Source of the DNA: Cocos nucifera
Lineage: Eukaryota > Streptophyta > Magnoliopsida > Arecales > Arecaceae
DNA length: 64,000 bases
Assembly (NCBI GenBank): GCA_006176705.1
Contig: QRFJ01000785.1
Coordinates: 1 to 64,000, forward strand
Direction of reading: 5' to 3'
Part shown: piece after piece, positions 1-11,552 of the stretch
How the letters are laid out: the number at the start of each line of letters is the position of its first letter
Position numbering within the stretch: position 1 is the stretch's first letter
The notes under the pieces: model-generated
What the model saw: the letters and a program-made list of their open reading frames with translations, nothing else
Databases searched by the model: none
What the model was told of the DNA's origin: nothing
Translations under genes and position numbers: made by a program

Positions 1-1325
1 AAAGAAGATATGCATGAAAGAGTTATTTATTTTTATGTCGCTGTTAATTTTGGATCTAAAAGCACCGAATAATGAAATTGATGTATATCTACGACCCTTA
101 ATCAATGATTTGAAGAAGCTATGGAAAAATGGAGTACAAACATACGATTCTGTCGGTTGAAGAAATTTTAAGTTGCCTGCATCAATTTTATGGACCATAA
201 ATAATTTTTCTGCATATGAAAACTTATCTAGGTGGAGTACCAAGGGAAATTTGGCTTGTCCAATATGCAATAAGAATACATCCTCCTTACATTTAAAGCA
301 TGGAAGGAAAATCTGCTTCATGGGTCATCGACGGTTTCTACCTACTAATCACTCTTGGAGGATCCGTTATAACCAATATTTTTATGTAAGTCCGACCAAC
401 ATCCGCCACTTAAGGAGTTAAGTGGAGCAAAAATTTTAGAACAATTGAAGCTGTTGAAAATATGAAATTTAGAAAAACATTGGGTACTCACAAGTGAAAG
501 CATACTGAAGCTGAGCAGAATTGGACGAAGTGAAGCCTATTTTTCGAGCTACAATACTAGAAGCAACTATTACTTCATCATAACTTGGATGTAATGCATA
601 TTGAGAAGAATATTTATGATAATGTCATCAGTACAGTGTTGAACATCGTAGGAAAAATAAAAGAAATTCAAAAGCTTATCTTAATTTGCAAGAAATGAGA
701 ATTTGGCCGGAGTTGCCTTTAGTTCGTTGAGGTGATAAATTTTTTATACCACCTGCATGTTATTCACTATTTGGAAAAAACAAAAAGAGTTTCTATGAAT
801 GGTTCAAAATCATGAAGTTTTTTTATGTTTATGCTTTAAATGTATCGCAATGTGTTGGCAAAAATGATGGCAATATCTATGGCATGAAAAGTCATGACTC
901 CCATGTGATGATGCAGCGCTTGCTTCCTATGGTAATGTGTAGCTATCTAAATGGTGATGTTCAAGCTGCATTGATTAAGTTGGAAGTATTTTTTCAAGAA
1001 CTATATTGTCGAATGTTGAAGATTAACTTAATTGAAAAGTTTGAGAAGGATATTGTGCTCATTCTTTGTAAGTTAGAAAAAAAATTTTCACCATCATTTT
1101 TTGATGTTATGGTGCACCTGGTTGTTCATCTTCTAAAGGAAGCTCTTCTGACTAGCCCGATACATTATCGGTGGATGTATCCTATTGAAAGATAAAGACA
1201 GATCAGTTGTAAGATGTAAATATATTAGAACTCCTTAAATTATTTTTTATTTATAAATTCTTATATATCCTAAAAAAGTATATGCACAAAAAAGCACGAC
1301 CTGAAGGGTCCATAGCAAAAGAATA
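1..1325 (+). pseudogene. tnp2: TNP2-type CACTA transposase, middle part (tnp2 domain and DUF4218), stop-ridden
   Basis: TNP2 is the DDE-type transposase thought to bind and cut CACTA termini. The first bases read in frame as the typical stretch ending LWKNGVQTYD. The segment 173-421 has LWTINNFSAYENLSRWSTKG, then CPIC and the GHRRFLP motif of the tnp2 domain (PF02992). At 812-1195 a clean stretch has GMKSHDSHVMMQRLLP, the histidine-containing signature of DUF4218 (PF13960), ending at WMYPIER. The region 422-811 keeps recognisable blocks (for example LNLQEMRIWPELP) but contains many stops and frame changes. A short interval after 1195 is probably an intron, and coding resumes around 1275 with the conserved ARPEGSIA block. 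The frame is cut by CACTA-2 at 1325 and continues at 7420. The N-terminus is off-window. Confidence 0.85.
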
Positions 1326-1340
1326 CACTACTACAAAAAA

Positions 1341-1712
1341 GGGCTATGGCAGTGATTTGTAACCACTGTCATAGTCCAAAAAACTACTGTAATAGGCTAT
1401 GGCAGCAGTTTTCTAACCACTGCTACTACGGTCATCACCGTAGCTCTATGACAGCAATTGTTAGAACTACTACCGTAGGTAGCCTATTGCAGCGGTTTAT
1501 AAACCATTGCAATAGATCGACCTATAGCAGCAGTTATGTAACTACCGCCATAGGTTATTTATAGCAGTGGTTACATAACCGCTGCCATGGATAATCTATA
1601 GCAACGATTTCTTAACCACTGCCATAGGTCTAATGCAGCGGTTGGCACCATTTGCACTAGGGACCTATGGCAGTGGTTGACACGGATATGGCAGCGATTA
1701 TAAAACAACTAT
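1341..1712. repeat. Left subterminal repeat array of CACTA-2
   Basis: Roughly a dozen short units of the type TATGGCAGCGGTT and their inverted forms AACCACTGCCATAG lie head-to-head with 4-10 bp between them, so many pairs can form small hairpins. In En/Spm the equivalent subterminal sites bind the TNPA protein; here that role is inferred. Any open frame through it (for example 1346-1564) is a by-product of the repeat. Confidence 0.85.
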
Positions 1713-1879
1713 CGTAGATCTTGAATAATTAAAAAAAGTTATTTTTTTATATATTTTACTTGATAAATATAGATATATAATATAAAAAAAATATAATAAA
1801 CATAAAAATTATTCTAAAATGCTAAAATTTTATTATCGAATAAAAATTTATTATAATATTTTTAAAAAAATAAAATACA

Positions 1880-4382
1880 TCAAAAGTCTGCTAAATCTAT
1901 ATCATCGTCGTCGTCGTCATCGAGAGCTGGAGCTGGAGTCGGAGCTGGAGCCGAAGTCGGAGCTAGAGCTGAAATACGGGCCAACATATCTTTGAAGTTC
2001 GTGACTCTAAAATGCATGTTGAGCATCGATATCATGTCTCTCACGATGCCCTCCAGATGAGATGCGTACTTCTCAGCCCGATCTACCTGCATCGCAACAT
2101 GATCTACCCGTGCCAATGCCTCCTCAAGCTACTCCCAACTAACGACACCAGAAGTCTATGAGGAGACGCTCGCCTCAAACTAGTAGCTCATCGGTGTGTG
2201 TCTGGGCCTACATCGAATCCTTCCAGAGTGCTCAGGCCCTAAGACCTGAGATAAATGGTCATGAGGCTCAGGGGTATTCGGGTCCTCACTCGCGAGCGCA
2301 TCTAACTAATCCTGTAATTATAAATTAAAATAAAATTTTATAAGAAATGCTCTAATACTAATCATATATACTAATATATTTAATACTTACAACAATACGT
2401 CCGATCGCGGCGTTCATCGATCTACCCGTCTTATCCATGCGGCTGGATCGAAAGATCTCGCTATGGTTGGGCATCACTCCATCTCTCATCAGCTATAATA
2501 AAGAATAAATTTATTAGAAAGATAATAAAAAATATAAATTTAATTTATCTAATAAGAATTAGAATTAATTATCTCTCTATGTACATGACTGGCCATAGAC
2601 ATCTTTATAGCTAAAATTATTCTAAAGAAAAATTTCTTTTGCTTCATAAGACATCTTTTACATCTACAACATACACGACCAGTAATTCATAGAGTTGTTG
2701 CCGTTGTTGGTGAAAAAAAAAAGGAAAAAGAAAAACAATAAAGCTTATTTCCAATAAATTCACAGAAATGAGGACCAAACATGCATAAAACCCACCGACT
2801 TGGGCGTGCATGTGGGTGTGTTTGTCTATGTGCACGCGCACGCACGTGTGAGAGAGAGAGGCTACCATTTGCATGGCTAGCAAATAAAGTAAGCACAAAC
2901 TTTTTATCTTTAACAAGAAACGTTAGTTCGAGGTGGTGCATAGTATTTTACGGCAAATAGTAATTTTTTTGAGTAAAAATTCATAAAAAGAAATGAGAAA
3001 AGAAAGCCAAGAAGAAAGGGTGAGTGGCAACCTATTGGTGTTTATCCTACAAAGTTTCAAATGACAAATTCTATGGATACTTCAGTTTTTAAATAAAATT
3101 ATATTCATTATGCCTCACATGATACTTGAAAACAATGTTCGAGATATAATTTTTTTATTCTAAGAAATCACATATACCCTAACTACAGATGCCTGTCTCT
3201 TGAAATCAGAAAATGTCTGCAAATCATACTTTATGCACAATCAACAGAAATCACTCTCATCAATTCAAAATCCAAAGAACCACAAGATAAGGTGCATGGA
3301 AGACACTGTAATGTTTCAGCATGAGCGCACATTTGGAGCAGAAATATGCATCATTAGTGACCATTGAGTGGGCTAAAAAATTTAATGAAAAAACACTCCT
3401 AGGCTGCACGGCTCTTCCGATTCTGATGAAAGATAGCCTAACAAGTATTCAAATAAATAATAAATATTTAAATAAAATATTTAAATAAAATTTTAAGTAT
3501 TTTAAAAAATTTAAAAGTTAGATATTTTATCTCGAACTCCTGGCTCCTCCAGCGTCTAACCATCCTCTCCCACTGACTCAAAGGATAGTTCTGTATCCAG
3601 GGAATAAGCTTCTCCGAAGTATTTCATCGATGCTCAAGCCATCCTCTATGGAGCTTGATCTTGTAGCCTCGGTACAACTCTCTGATCTTCTTCAATCAGG
3701 CATATCGAGCCCTCTCGTGATCGAAAAAATCATACCTCCTCTGTACAAATTTATCAAAAATCAGTTACAAAATTATTCTAATCAAACATATATAGTGTAA
3801 ACATATAAAATGCATAAATATAACTAAGATGTGCATACTTATCCATATCTCCTCCCATACCCGGTCCCTGATAGAAGCATCCATCAAACGCTAGTCTTTG
3901 GGCTCTACGGGAATGATGTCCGACCGCCTCACAAGCACTCCAAAAAAGGAATGCATCTTCCATGCGGTCTTCCCTACCAACCTCTTCTCCACATCGTACT
4001 GCACCATCATCTGATGCTGGCAGTTCCACACGTGCCATATGTGTGAGACCGCAAAATGTCCGACTGGATGATGCACCTGCAATGCAAATACGTTATTCAA
4101 ATATATAAGTATACAAATAGGATATAAAAAATAAAGTTATGCTCATATAATAAAAATGTACACTCAGATGCCTTCAATGGTAGAAGTTCAGCTATCGGTG
4201 GAGTAGATGCCATCAGTGGAGTAGATGCCGACGGTGAAGATCCCTGAGCAGTCGATGCTAAGATGGATGGAGTATGCTCTGACTGCTCCTCGGATGCTGA
4301 ACTCCGCGTAACCCACCGAGGGGCAGGGGTGAAAGCTAGATGGCATTTCAGTACCATCATGATCTGTAACGTTAATGAACAT
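1880..4382 (-). pseudogene. PF03004-like second CACTA gene (Ptta/En/Spm plant transposase), split by introns
   Basis: Read from right to left, recognisable blocks are: a Ser/Thr/Pro-rich N-terminal part (4382-4130); a block at 4100-3835 ending in VWEEIW; a block at about 3740-3525 with HERARYA, LKKIRELYRGYK and WIQNYPLSQWERMVRRWRS; a short block near 2480-2400 (MPNHSEIFR, MDKTGRS); and a C-terminal part (2330-1880) with a helical stretch, an Ala-Pro repeat and a seven-Asp run before DLADF and the stop. This order matches the DNA-binding-like second protein of plant CACTA elements. A few in-frame stops suggest recent decay. The 2490-3520 interval is intron-like and holds a TG/AG simple repeat near 2815-2862. 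Exon borders are approximate. Confidence 0.6.
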
Positions 4383-4489
4383 TAATCAATATAACATCGT
4401 GACATATCAAATTCTATTTGCTCGGAAGCCAAGCCGACTCCGTGCTTGAGACAGCCAGCTCCATGCCTAAGACATCTAGCTAGGGTCCT

Positions 4490-4945
4490 CCCCCCAGCCA
4501 GCTCAGCTGTGTGCTATCCTCTCGATCACTCACTCTCTCCCTCTCCCGATCTCTCTCGCCAGCGATGGTGGTGAGACTAAACCCCTCCCTCCTAGCTTTT
4601 CCATCTCTCGATCTTCCTCTCTTCCTATCTCGATCTTCCTCACCAATGAGGTCGGACCCCATCCCTCCCTCTCTCACTCTCTTGATCTCCCTTGCTGGCA
4701 AGGCTGGACCCTATTCCTCCTAGTGATGCTAGCGAGGTTAGACCCCCTCCCTCTCTCACTCTCTTGATCTTCCTTGCTGGCAAGACTGGACCCCATTCCT
4801 CCTAGTGATGCCAGCGAGGTTAGACCCCCTCCCTCCCTCTCTCGATCTCCCACTCTCCCTCTCTCAATTTTCCTCACCGACGAGGTCGGACCCCCTCCCT
4901 CCCAATGATGGCGGTGAGGTCGGATCCCTCCCTTCCTCTCTCAAG
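4490..4945. repeat. CT-rich minisatellite inside CACTA-2
   Basis: Pyrimidine-rich DNA built from units containing CTCTCTC..GATCTTCCT followed by GGCAAG.CTGGACCCC and CTCCTAGTGATGC. The block around 4690-4740 recurs almost unchanged about 90-105 bp later. Open frames through it are low-complexity Ser/Leu/Pro runs on one strand and Arg/Gly/Glu runs on the other, with no domain, so I do not call them genes. Confidence 0.7.
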
Positions 4946-5339
4946 TATAGATCCATCGGGTATTCGTATTTGGATCCAATATCAATAATTAAAATTAGAT
5001 CTGAATTTGAATATCCAGGTTCTAATCCAAATCCAACATGTTGATAGATCTAGTCCATAGCCGCCGACATGGCATGACCCAAGGCTACCGCCACAACATG
5101 GCCCAAAAACAAAGGCATGTAGATAATTATAATATTTATAATAAATATTTATAATATTTATTATAAATATTTTATAAATTATTATAAATATACATGATTA
5201 ATAAATAATACTATAAAATTAAAAAAAAATTATACCTATGGCTATAGAGAGCGAGTCGCACTGAAAGCTCCAAGGATTATCGGTGATGATGCTAGAGGAG
5301 GACAACGGCACTAGAGGTAACCTGCAAAATAAAAGCAAG

Positions 5340-5935
5340 ATAGTGAGATAAAGAAGAGAGAAAAGGAGGAAAGAGAGAGAGCAGGGGTGGCCAGGGATGG
5401 GGGCACAGTGATGAGGAGGCCAAAGGAGGGCTTCCACTCGATGGAGGAGGATCAGAATAGTGGTGGTGGTGGAAGGGGGTGGGGTTTCACAGGAGCGAAG
5501 GAGGGTTGGTGGAGGTTCATCGAAGGGGTTCGCTGGGGATCGAGAGGGTCGGATAGGAGGGCAAGGGGGTGGGTTTCATGATGGCCTGAGTGAGGGTGGA
5601 GGGGTACGTCGAAGGGTAGATTTTATGGGGGCGAGGGAGGGTCGGATGGGGTTCGTTGGAGGGAGGTTTCGCTGGGGCCGAGGGAGGGTCGGATGGAGGG
5701 GTGGTGGGGGATGGTGGGTGACGGAGAGGGGCGGCCGGGGATGGGGGTTGGAGAGGGAGAGGAAGGAGGCGGTGCAGTCGAGGGGGAAGGAGGGGCGACG
5801 CCGGTCGGGGGAGGGGAGGGGTGACACTGGCTAGGGGGAGGGGCGACGTCAGCTGAGGGATAGGAGCCTCACCGATAATAAAGAGGAGGAAGAGAGAGAG
5901 TGTGTGAGAGAGATCGAGTGCGCACGAAAGGAAAA
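5340..5935. repeat. G-rich low-complexity block inside CACTA-2
   Basis: About 500 bp of plus-strand purine/G-rich sequence with recurring GGAGGGTCGGATGG and GGGGCGA units and many GGGG runs, followed by AGAGAGAG. It gives open frames on both strands (5460-5834 plus, 5576-5827 minus) only because G-rich DNA lacks stop codons. G-quadruplex formation is possible but untested. Between 4946 and 5340 is AT-rich sequence with ATAATATTTATAATA repeats and nothing else I can name. Confidence 0.65.
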
Positions 5936-5954
5936 AAAAAAATTATGAATTTTT

Positions 5955-6145
5955 AACCTAACCTACGACAACGGTTATCAAATCGCTGCCATAGATCTAT
6001 GGCAGTGGTTATCGAGCCACTAGCATAGATCTACTACTATGGTTATCCAAAACCGTTGCCATAGATCTATGGCAATGGTTCTATAACCGATGCTGTAAAT
6101 CTATAGCAGCGATTTTTGATAACCGCTGCCATAGATGAAAAATAA
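5955..6145. repeat. Inner right subterminal repeats of CACTA-2
   Basis: Alternating direct and inverted units such as ACGGTTATCAAATCGCTGCCATAG and TATGGCAGTGGTTATCGAGCC, the same family as the left array, spaced so that neighbouring copies can pair. They are separated from the outer right array (7130-7419) by the foldback at about 6166-7114. Confidence 0.75.
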
Positions 6146-6165
6146 TTATTTTCTCATTTTTTTCT

Positions 6166-7114
6166 CTAAATATTATATAATTTTAAAATTTAATGCCCAT
6201 CTTTATCATTCATTATCTAAATAATTATCATTAGAGTGTCGTCGCAAAAGGTCGCCTCGATCCAATAGCCCTAGCTTCATCGATCAAAAAAATTTGATTT
6301 CGACGATCACGAACGATGATGTGATGATCTGATAGATGAAGATCTTTGATGGATCTAAAAACTTACAATGATGATCTCGATAATTTTTGTAGCATACTAT
6401 AAAAGTTTTACTTCAATCGAATATCATTATCATGGTCAATTTAGTATGAAATGATTTCGACCGTTAAATTAGAAATAAGCAATCAAAGGGTTAAACAGCA
6501 TTCGATTATGAGATATTCTTTTAGTTAAATAATCTTTGTTATAATTTTAAATATTTTATATGATGATGATAGTAAAATTTAAATTATTTTCATATAAACT
6601 ATTCATGTTAAACAGATATTGCAAAAACACAAGCATATCAACTAGTGAAGTTTTAGAATGGTTATCAAGAGATGTATAATTTTAGATTATTCTTCATCTC
6701 ATGAGTTAAATTTTATAACCACTACCATAAAAAATAATTAAAGTAGTAGCCAAGATCATTTATAAAAAAAATTATCTCATAATTGGACATCATTTGATCC
6801 TTTGATTACTCGTTTATCATTTAATGATCGAAACTAACCTATCACCGAGATAACGATATCCGATTGAAGTGAAATTTTGATAGTAGGCTAAAAATATCAT
6901 CAAAATTATTGTTCTAAGTTTTTGGATCCATCGGAGGTCTCTATCTATCGAATCATCGCATCATCATTCGTGATCATCGAAATTAAATTTTTTTGATCGA
7001 TGAAGCTAGGGCCATCAGATCGAGGCGATCTTTTGTGATGATACTCTAATGATAATTATTTAGATAATGAATAATGAAGATGGATATTAAATTTTAAAAT
7101 TATATAATATTTAA
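6166..7114. repeat. Long foldback (inverted-repeat) sequence, copy 1
   Basis: Two arms of about 470 bp face each other around a centre near 6640. The outer left arm begins AAATATTATATAATTTTAAA and the outer right arm ends with its reverse complement. Matching inner blocks include CATTATCTAAATAATTATCA (left) against TGATAATTATTTAGATAATG (right), and AGGTCGCCTCGATC against GATCGAGGCGATC. The arms have diverged but pair over most of their length. No TSD is obvious because the ends lie in AT-rich DNA. It may be a foldback MITE or an old part of the CACTA element; a second copy is in CACTA-3 (about 42748-43690). Confidence 0.8.
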
Positions 7115-7129
7115 ATATATATATATATA

Positions 7130-7419
7130 TATGGTGGTGGTTATAATTAATTGCTGCCATAAATTAGATTATAGCAGTGGTTTCTGCTAATTACTGCTAT
7201 AGATTTGACTTATGACAGCGGTTGTAATGAACCACTACTATAGATCCGACCTACGATAGTGATTTTCTGTAACCGCTACTATATGTCAGACCTATAGCAG
7301 CGGTTACAAAAATCGCTATAATAGGTTCGACCTATAGCAGCGATTAATGAAAATCGCTACCGTAGGAGCTATGACAGTGATTTCAAAAATCGCTGCCATA
7401 GGCCATTTTTGTAGTAGTG
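7130..7419. repeat. Outer right subterminal repeats and right TIR of CACTA-2
   Basis: Direct and inverted copies of the GGCAGCGGTT unit (for example CCTATAGCAGCGGTTACAAA) run up to the terminal ..GCCATAGGCCATTTTTGTAGTAGTG. An (AT)n run at about 7115-7132 separates the array from the foldback. Confidence 0.85.
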
Positions 7420-8684
7420 ATATGTAGCTATGGAGTGTCTCACATTCTGCTTAATGTATCTTGGCGATATTGAAATAAGATTCAATCATGCAGATCGTAA
7501 TGCTGACCATGAATGGAATGACGATGAGCCGATAATATCCATATTCAAACAAATGGTTCAACTCATAGATAGAAGAAAATATGAATTTATGAACGTAAAT
7601 GAGCTATCCAAGGTATACTTCTATATTCTAAATAATTATGAAAAAATTAAAGATTTAATTGAGTAAGTATTATCTTCGCATAATTTTAGTATTTTAACTA
7701 ATTTTTTCATGTTGATGTAAAATTAAAAATCATGACTTATTGCAATGAGCATAAGAATATACTATCCAGGAAGAATAATGTAAATATTGATGATTGACAT
7801 AGGATGGAATTTGCAAAATGATTTGGGGACCATGTAAGTTTCACTATTATTATATTATATTTTTATAATTATACAGTTAATTACTTGTACCGACATAATT
7901 TTTTATGCTATATTGTAGATGAAATTTAAGTATTTCAATAAAAAAGAGGGTGCAATTGATGAGTTGTATAATTTATTATGTGGCTCCAATCGAAGGGTTA
8001 ACTACTACTCATCCAGTATCATTGGAGGAATAAAATTTCATACAAGAGAGCTTGAGATGCAAAGACGGACTCAGAATAATGGGATTGCTATGATAGTATA
8101 TGAAGGAGAAGAGGAGATTAAATATCTTGGTGCATTGATATATATCATAGAATTGAAGTATGGGTCCAAAAATTCGGTATTCTTGTTTTAGTGTGAATGA
8201 TAGCAATAAGAAGATCGGTATTCATATTGATCCATACTTTGTCAATATAAACTTTGCATGAACATGGTACCAGAATGAGCTGTATATATTACCAACTCAA
8301 GCAAAATAAGTAATATATTTAAAGGATCTAAAATATCAAGATAATTGGCATATCATACAAAGAATAATATCTAGAGGCATATATGACATACCAATCCAAC
8401 TAGAGATTGATGATAATTCAAATCTACATGAAGAGGAAGCTTTTCAAGAGAAAGAACAAACATTGATCGAGCACCTTGTTGATGATGAACTTATGATAGC
8501 TCCTTTGAATAGGGTTGATCTACCGTTTAATGAAGTTGAAGCTGATTTTGTATTTAATCTTAATGATTCAAAGGACGACAATCAGTTCACAAATGACGAT
8601 GAGATAAAAGACAATACATTAATCGATTATTATAATTTAGAGGATCTAGAAATCAAGGAGGATATGGATATTGATAAGTAGATC
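7420..8684 (+). pseudogene. tnp2: TNP2-type CACTA transposase, C-terminal part (DUF4216 region)
   Basis: Continuation of the TNP2 gene broken at 1325. Removing CACTA-2 and one ATA copy joins the codons without frame change. The first exon has ECLTFCLMYL and IEIRFN; GT donors are seen at 7663 and 7834, and an AG acceptor sits just before 7919. The next exon has NRRVNYYSSSIIGGIKFHT, then the DUF4216 (PF13952) block YLGALIYIIELKYGSK (to 8191). After a stop it continues as HIDPYFVNINFAW and, to 8681, an acidic C-terminus ending EDMDIDK. Single stops at about 8190, 8260 and 8310 make it inactive. Confidence 0.82.
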
Positions 8685-8933
8685 TATATTCTTTGTTGAA
8701 TCTTTTCTTGCAATAATGGTATACAATATAATTCTATTTATTAGCATTTATATATTTTTTACTATTATTATTTATTATTATATTTATTTATATGTAAAGT
8801 TAATTATATGCATAGTTTAAGCACTGCAAGTATGGCATCGGAAGGGAGATGATGACGTTCGAGTTCCCAGCTTACCCCTGAAACTTTCCCCATTTCCACT
8901 GCTACACTATCGAAGTTGCTAGAGGACCCTGTA
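8685..8933 (+). other. CACTA-1 spacer between its two genes, no gene seen
   Basis: Likely 3' untranslated and spacer DNA downstream of TNP2, ending at the Copia A insertion point. The host sequence resumes at 36370. No ORF or repeat of note. Confidence 0.5.
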
Positions 8934-11537
8934 TGTTGGGAATGTATCCCAAAGCCAATCGTCAGCCTGCTGACGATTATGCTACTTATTGTACATATAT
9001 ATAAATTATTAATTAATAAAAATTATCTTGATATTTTTCATCATAAATTTAATTATCTACTAATGAACTCCTATGTTGTGATGAAGTCCTTAGGATTATC
9101 TAGATTCGACAAAGGAGGATTTATCGTTTAGTCCTTAAATTATTCACGATCAAAAGATATGTTATTACTTAGGATGATAATGTTTATCGAGTATAGATCA
9201 TTGTGTGCCATATAGATTGGTTGTTCTCGTAATCAAAAGGTGTTAAAATACTGTTATGGCATGCAAGTAAGATGTATGGGTACATCTGCACTGAACGTGA
9301 TCAACTTCTAAGCTTTTCTTCTATCAAGATTAGCCTCGATGGAATATGGGTATAATTATTCTTTCGATCTGAGATCACCACAGTGACTTCCAAACAACTC
9401 ACTGTGCTTTGGTACCAGACTACCTAAATTTTTAATTCAATGATGGAAGGTTTCTAGGCATGGTCAAGTACTTAAGGAGTCAGTGTGTGTATCAAGATGG
9501 GATTAACCACTCCTGATTTCAAGAGCTGTGTTCAATTATATTTTAATTTAGCAAAGTCTTGATCAGGATAGTTTTAGTGAGGAGTCATAGGACTAATTGC
9601 TTTAAGATACGACATAGATGTATTTTCTAGGATTGATAGTCAAATCCTAAATCATCTATTACACAGAGGTCATAGGGATGAATTATATGGTAACCATATT
9701 CACGTAGGTTCTGAATATTATGATTGCGACTATTTGACCTATCCGGATGTTGGATATCATTGCTAGATGGTCACTTCAATTAGTATAGAAATTGATTTCT
9801 ATGCTACTAGCTTAGGTTCAGACCTGTGGAGTCGCACACACTAGAGGTTCCTATCGAATCTGATGGCTGATGAAGTCCCACTCGATTGGAACTTTATGGT
9901 CAAGAGTCCCATTGGACTAAAACTCTTTGACCAAGAGTCCCATAGCTCTAGGACTCTAAGTCCTACATGTCTGAGACTCTGTGATTGAGAGTTGGGACTC
10001 TACAATTATGAGTTCCATCTGTTTCAAACATCGGGATCAAGAGTCCCACTAGTTTGGGACTCTTCGATCAAGAGTTTCATTTTGATGAAACTCTATTGTT
10101 TGAACACCCACCGAATTTAAATTCTAAATTTATGAGAGGTTTTATTAGTGATTTGATCACTAATTAACTCAATTCGATTGAGTAATTATTTTTGGTTCAA
10201 GTCCAATTGAATTGGGTTCAGTTGGGTTTGACTTGATTAGGTCATGAGTTGACCTAATCGCCGAGGAGGTTCGAACCTTGATTTAATCAGAGGTTGGACT
10301 TAATTAATTTCTAATTTTATTAGAATTTAATTGAGCTTAATTAAGCCTAATTATGTTGATCTAATTGGGCCTAACTAATTTTGATTGGGTTGGTTCAATT
10401 GGTTGAACTTTAAATTCAAAGACTAGTTTGACTAGTCTTCTCTTCTCATGCGCCACATATGCCTCATGCCCCATTTTAAATTTATGAGAAAAGTTCTTGT
10501 AAGTTTTCTCCCATGCACAAAGGGGTCTCATGCCCACCTTCTCTATGCCCCTTGTGGATAAGCTTTGGTTGTTATTGGTTTTAGTTTGAATGAGATTCAA
10601 ACTTAGATAAGAAACAAACTCTATTTTATCCATGTGCCACCTCACTTTTGCGTGCCCACATTTCTTCATGAGAAAAGGTTCTCATGCTTCATTCTCCATG
10701 CACAAAATATTCCACACCTTCCTTTCTTACACCATTTTTTGTTTGAAACAAATTGGTTGGCATTTGAATTCAAATTGACAACCAACTCGTTCTAATCCTC
10801 TCACGTGTACTCTCCACTATTTTGGCAAAAAATATAAGGAAGAGAATTTTGGACATGCAACATTGATCTGAAAAAAAGGAGAAGACTTCTGTGAACCTCT
10901 GTGTGCATGAGAAAAATATTAAAAATTTGAGAGAAAGAAAAACAAAGAGAGTTGGGCGCAAGTTCTTTTTCTGAGTGCTACCTAGGGTTTTAGAACCTGG
11001 GATTCGGAAAGCAATTGCGTGAGCTACGAGAGTCGTAAGCCCAAGAAACTTCAAAGAGAACCTCCTCTACCTCTCTACTATGTCTACCAGCAATCTAGAG
11101 CATTCATGAAGCCCATAGCTAAAGGTCAAAGTCGTTCGATCAAAATATCCTCTGAAAGACTCTGGTGTTAAGCTAGCACTCGTAGGAAGCCGATCAGGAT
11201 TAGAAGCCTCGTGTGGACAATCCATGGAGGCCAGACATCTGTGTGACTACATCATGACCAGTGGATCTCCTTGATGATAATTGAATCATGACAATCGACT
11301 ACCGGTGTAAGGTATAGTATTCAGAACACTTAGATCAAGTAAATAGTTTACTGCACTATTTTAATTTTTCAAATCTGATATGTATGCATTTATGTCAAAT
11401 TTAGATCCTTAGCGAAGGGTTTATTTTCTAATATGATTAATAATTAATTAATTAGATTAATTAATTTTCCACTATAACTTATCTATTTATGAAAAATTTT
11501 TGAAAATAGCACTGTTAACCCTGCACTAGTGCCAACA
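8934..11537 (+). repeat. 5' LTR of Copia A
   Basis: 2604 bp, TG...CA ends, aligning along its length with 33751-36364. It contains a stem-forming tandem block (about 9880-10090) of AAGAGTCCCA-type units. Open frames here (10361-10669, 10770-11054) have no domain. Confidence 0.93.
9880..10095. repeat. AAGAGTCCCA/TGGGACTCTT repeats in the Copia A LTR
   Basis: The unit AAGAGTCCCA..G..GGGACTCTT recurs about five times with alternating direct and inverted orientation, so adjacent units can pair. The corresponding part of the 3' LTR is about 34685-34925. It lies in the upstream half of the LTR, where U3 control sequences usually lie; a regulatory role is inferred. Confidence 0.65.
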
Positions 11538-11538
11538 A

Positions 11539-11552
11539 CTGGTATTAGAGCT
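11539..11552 (+). other. Primer-binding site of Copia A
   Basis: CTGGTATTAGAGCT starts two bases after the LTR end. It is one substitution from TGGTATCAGAGC, complementary to the 3' end of initiator methionine tRNA, the usual Copia primer. Confidence 0.85.

Larger units (their letters stand above)
1326..7419 (-). mobile_element. CACTA-2: non-autonomous CACTA element inserted in the TNP2 exon of CACTA-1
   Basis: The left end begins CACTACTACAAAAAAGGG and the right end ends in ATTTTTGTAGTAGTG; the two are near-perfect inverted repeats that continue into GGC..TATGGCAG. The 3-bp TSD ATA is present on both sides (1323-1325 and 7420-7422), as expected for CACTA elements. Subterminal arrays of about 10-bp GGCAGCGGTT-type sites lie at both ends. 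Inside are a minus-strand PF03004-like gene, CT-rich and G-rich low-complexity DNA, and a long foldback. No TNP2 sequence is visible. Judged by the direction of its gene relative to CACTA-1, the element lies inverted and has lost the TNP2 half. Confidence 0.93.

Noticed and set aside
5460..5834. Gly/Arg-rich 124-codon frame and its antisense partner
   Set aside because: G-rich low-complexity DNA lacks stops on both strands; no homology signal or gene structure.
10361..11054. Minus-strand frames of 102 and 94 codons
   Set aside because: Both lie inside the Copia A LTR; the first has a counterpart in the other LTR (35170-35526), so they are shadows.
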